Shown piece after piece: positions 63,681-64,000 of a stretch of DNA of 64,000 nt. The translations under genes were made by a program, and so were the position numbers. Below the pieces are notes generated by a model. The model had not been told where the DNA came from. It searched no databases and saw only the letters and a program-made list of their open reading frames with translations. Every line of letters starts with the position of its first letter. Positions within the stretch are counted from its first letter, which is position 1. The DNA comes from Symbiodinium kawagutii (Eukaryota; Sar; Dinophyceae; Suessiales; Symbiodiniaceae). The DNA lies in the NCBI GenBank assembly GCA_009767595.1, contig VSDK01020320.1:112144-176143 (forward strand). Direction: 5' to 3'.

Positions 63681-64000
63681 CTTGGCCACGAAAATAGAAA
63701 AATGAAGTGAAAGCAAGGTTGAGTAGCACCAGTTGAGGGTGACCCGAAAGGGAAAAACCTGGTGGCAAATGAGTAGCGCCAGTTGACTAAACGGATATCT
63801 TGAGCAACCACAAGGAGAAACATATTTTACAACACTGGCAAGAACTATCTGATACTTCTGGGTCAACCACATCTAAAAGGGCCAACCCATTTTGGGCACT
63901 GTTCAACCATGAGGGTAATGCTTCCTGGGAGACATATGTGATGAGGGATGACAAACAAAGAACACTGCGTTGAAAAGAAGAAACCAAAAGCAAGCAGTTG

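Overview
The window reads as nuclear DNA of a dinoflagellate, most likely a Symbiodiniaceae-type alga. This is inferred from gene structure, not from a marker gene. Coding sequence is cut into very short exons (19 to about 270 nt), often with introns of only 56-80 nt. Where exons could be placed by conserved domain plus reading phase, nearly every 3' splice site is AG followed by an exonic G. The 5' splice sites are a mixture of GT, GC and GA. That combination is the known dinoflagellate splicing signature. The rest is microsatellite-rich, AT-biased spacer.

Every gene recognised with confidence lies on the minus strand, so this looks like part of a long unidirectional array. From low to high coordinates: a VPS9-domain Rab5-type exchange factor (2312-3804 and upstream); an intronless acyl-protein thioesterase/carboxylesterase (7377-8585); a TLDc-domain protein (11442-12398); an unrecognised gene ending at 15842; an unrecognised gene with exons at 19217-19692; an STI1-domain co-chaperone-like protein with a coding minisatellite (21110-23696); a small uncertain coding stretch (24084-24496); a VPS34 class III PI 3-kinase (24689-28695 and upstream); a long run of unidentified coding stretches (29-46 kb); an intronless 325-aa unknown protein (47571-48548); further unidentified, partly membrane-like stretches (51-57.7 kb and 60.4-61.5 kb); and the 3' end of a protein kinase gene (62698-63680, continuing beyond the window).

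VPS9 proteins and VPS34 both act on early endosomes. Dinoflagellate neighbours are usually not functionally grouped and I claim no linkage.

Repeats include a roughly 100-bp MITE family (three copies, one in a VPS9 intron), a 28-unit 20-bp satellite, a 15/30-bp minisatellite inside a reading frame, a (ACATGATATY)n array, trinucleotide arrays, a purine-only tract, an A/C-skewed 0.9-kb block and a G-quadruplex-type tract. One 18-N assembly gap falls in the VPS34 gene. I found no convincing tRNA, rRNA, CRISPR, bacterial-type operon, promoter or terminator. Exon coordinates were derived by hand from family alignment and phase. Coding stretches labelled unidentified are exon-like open frames and not finished gene models.
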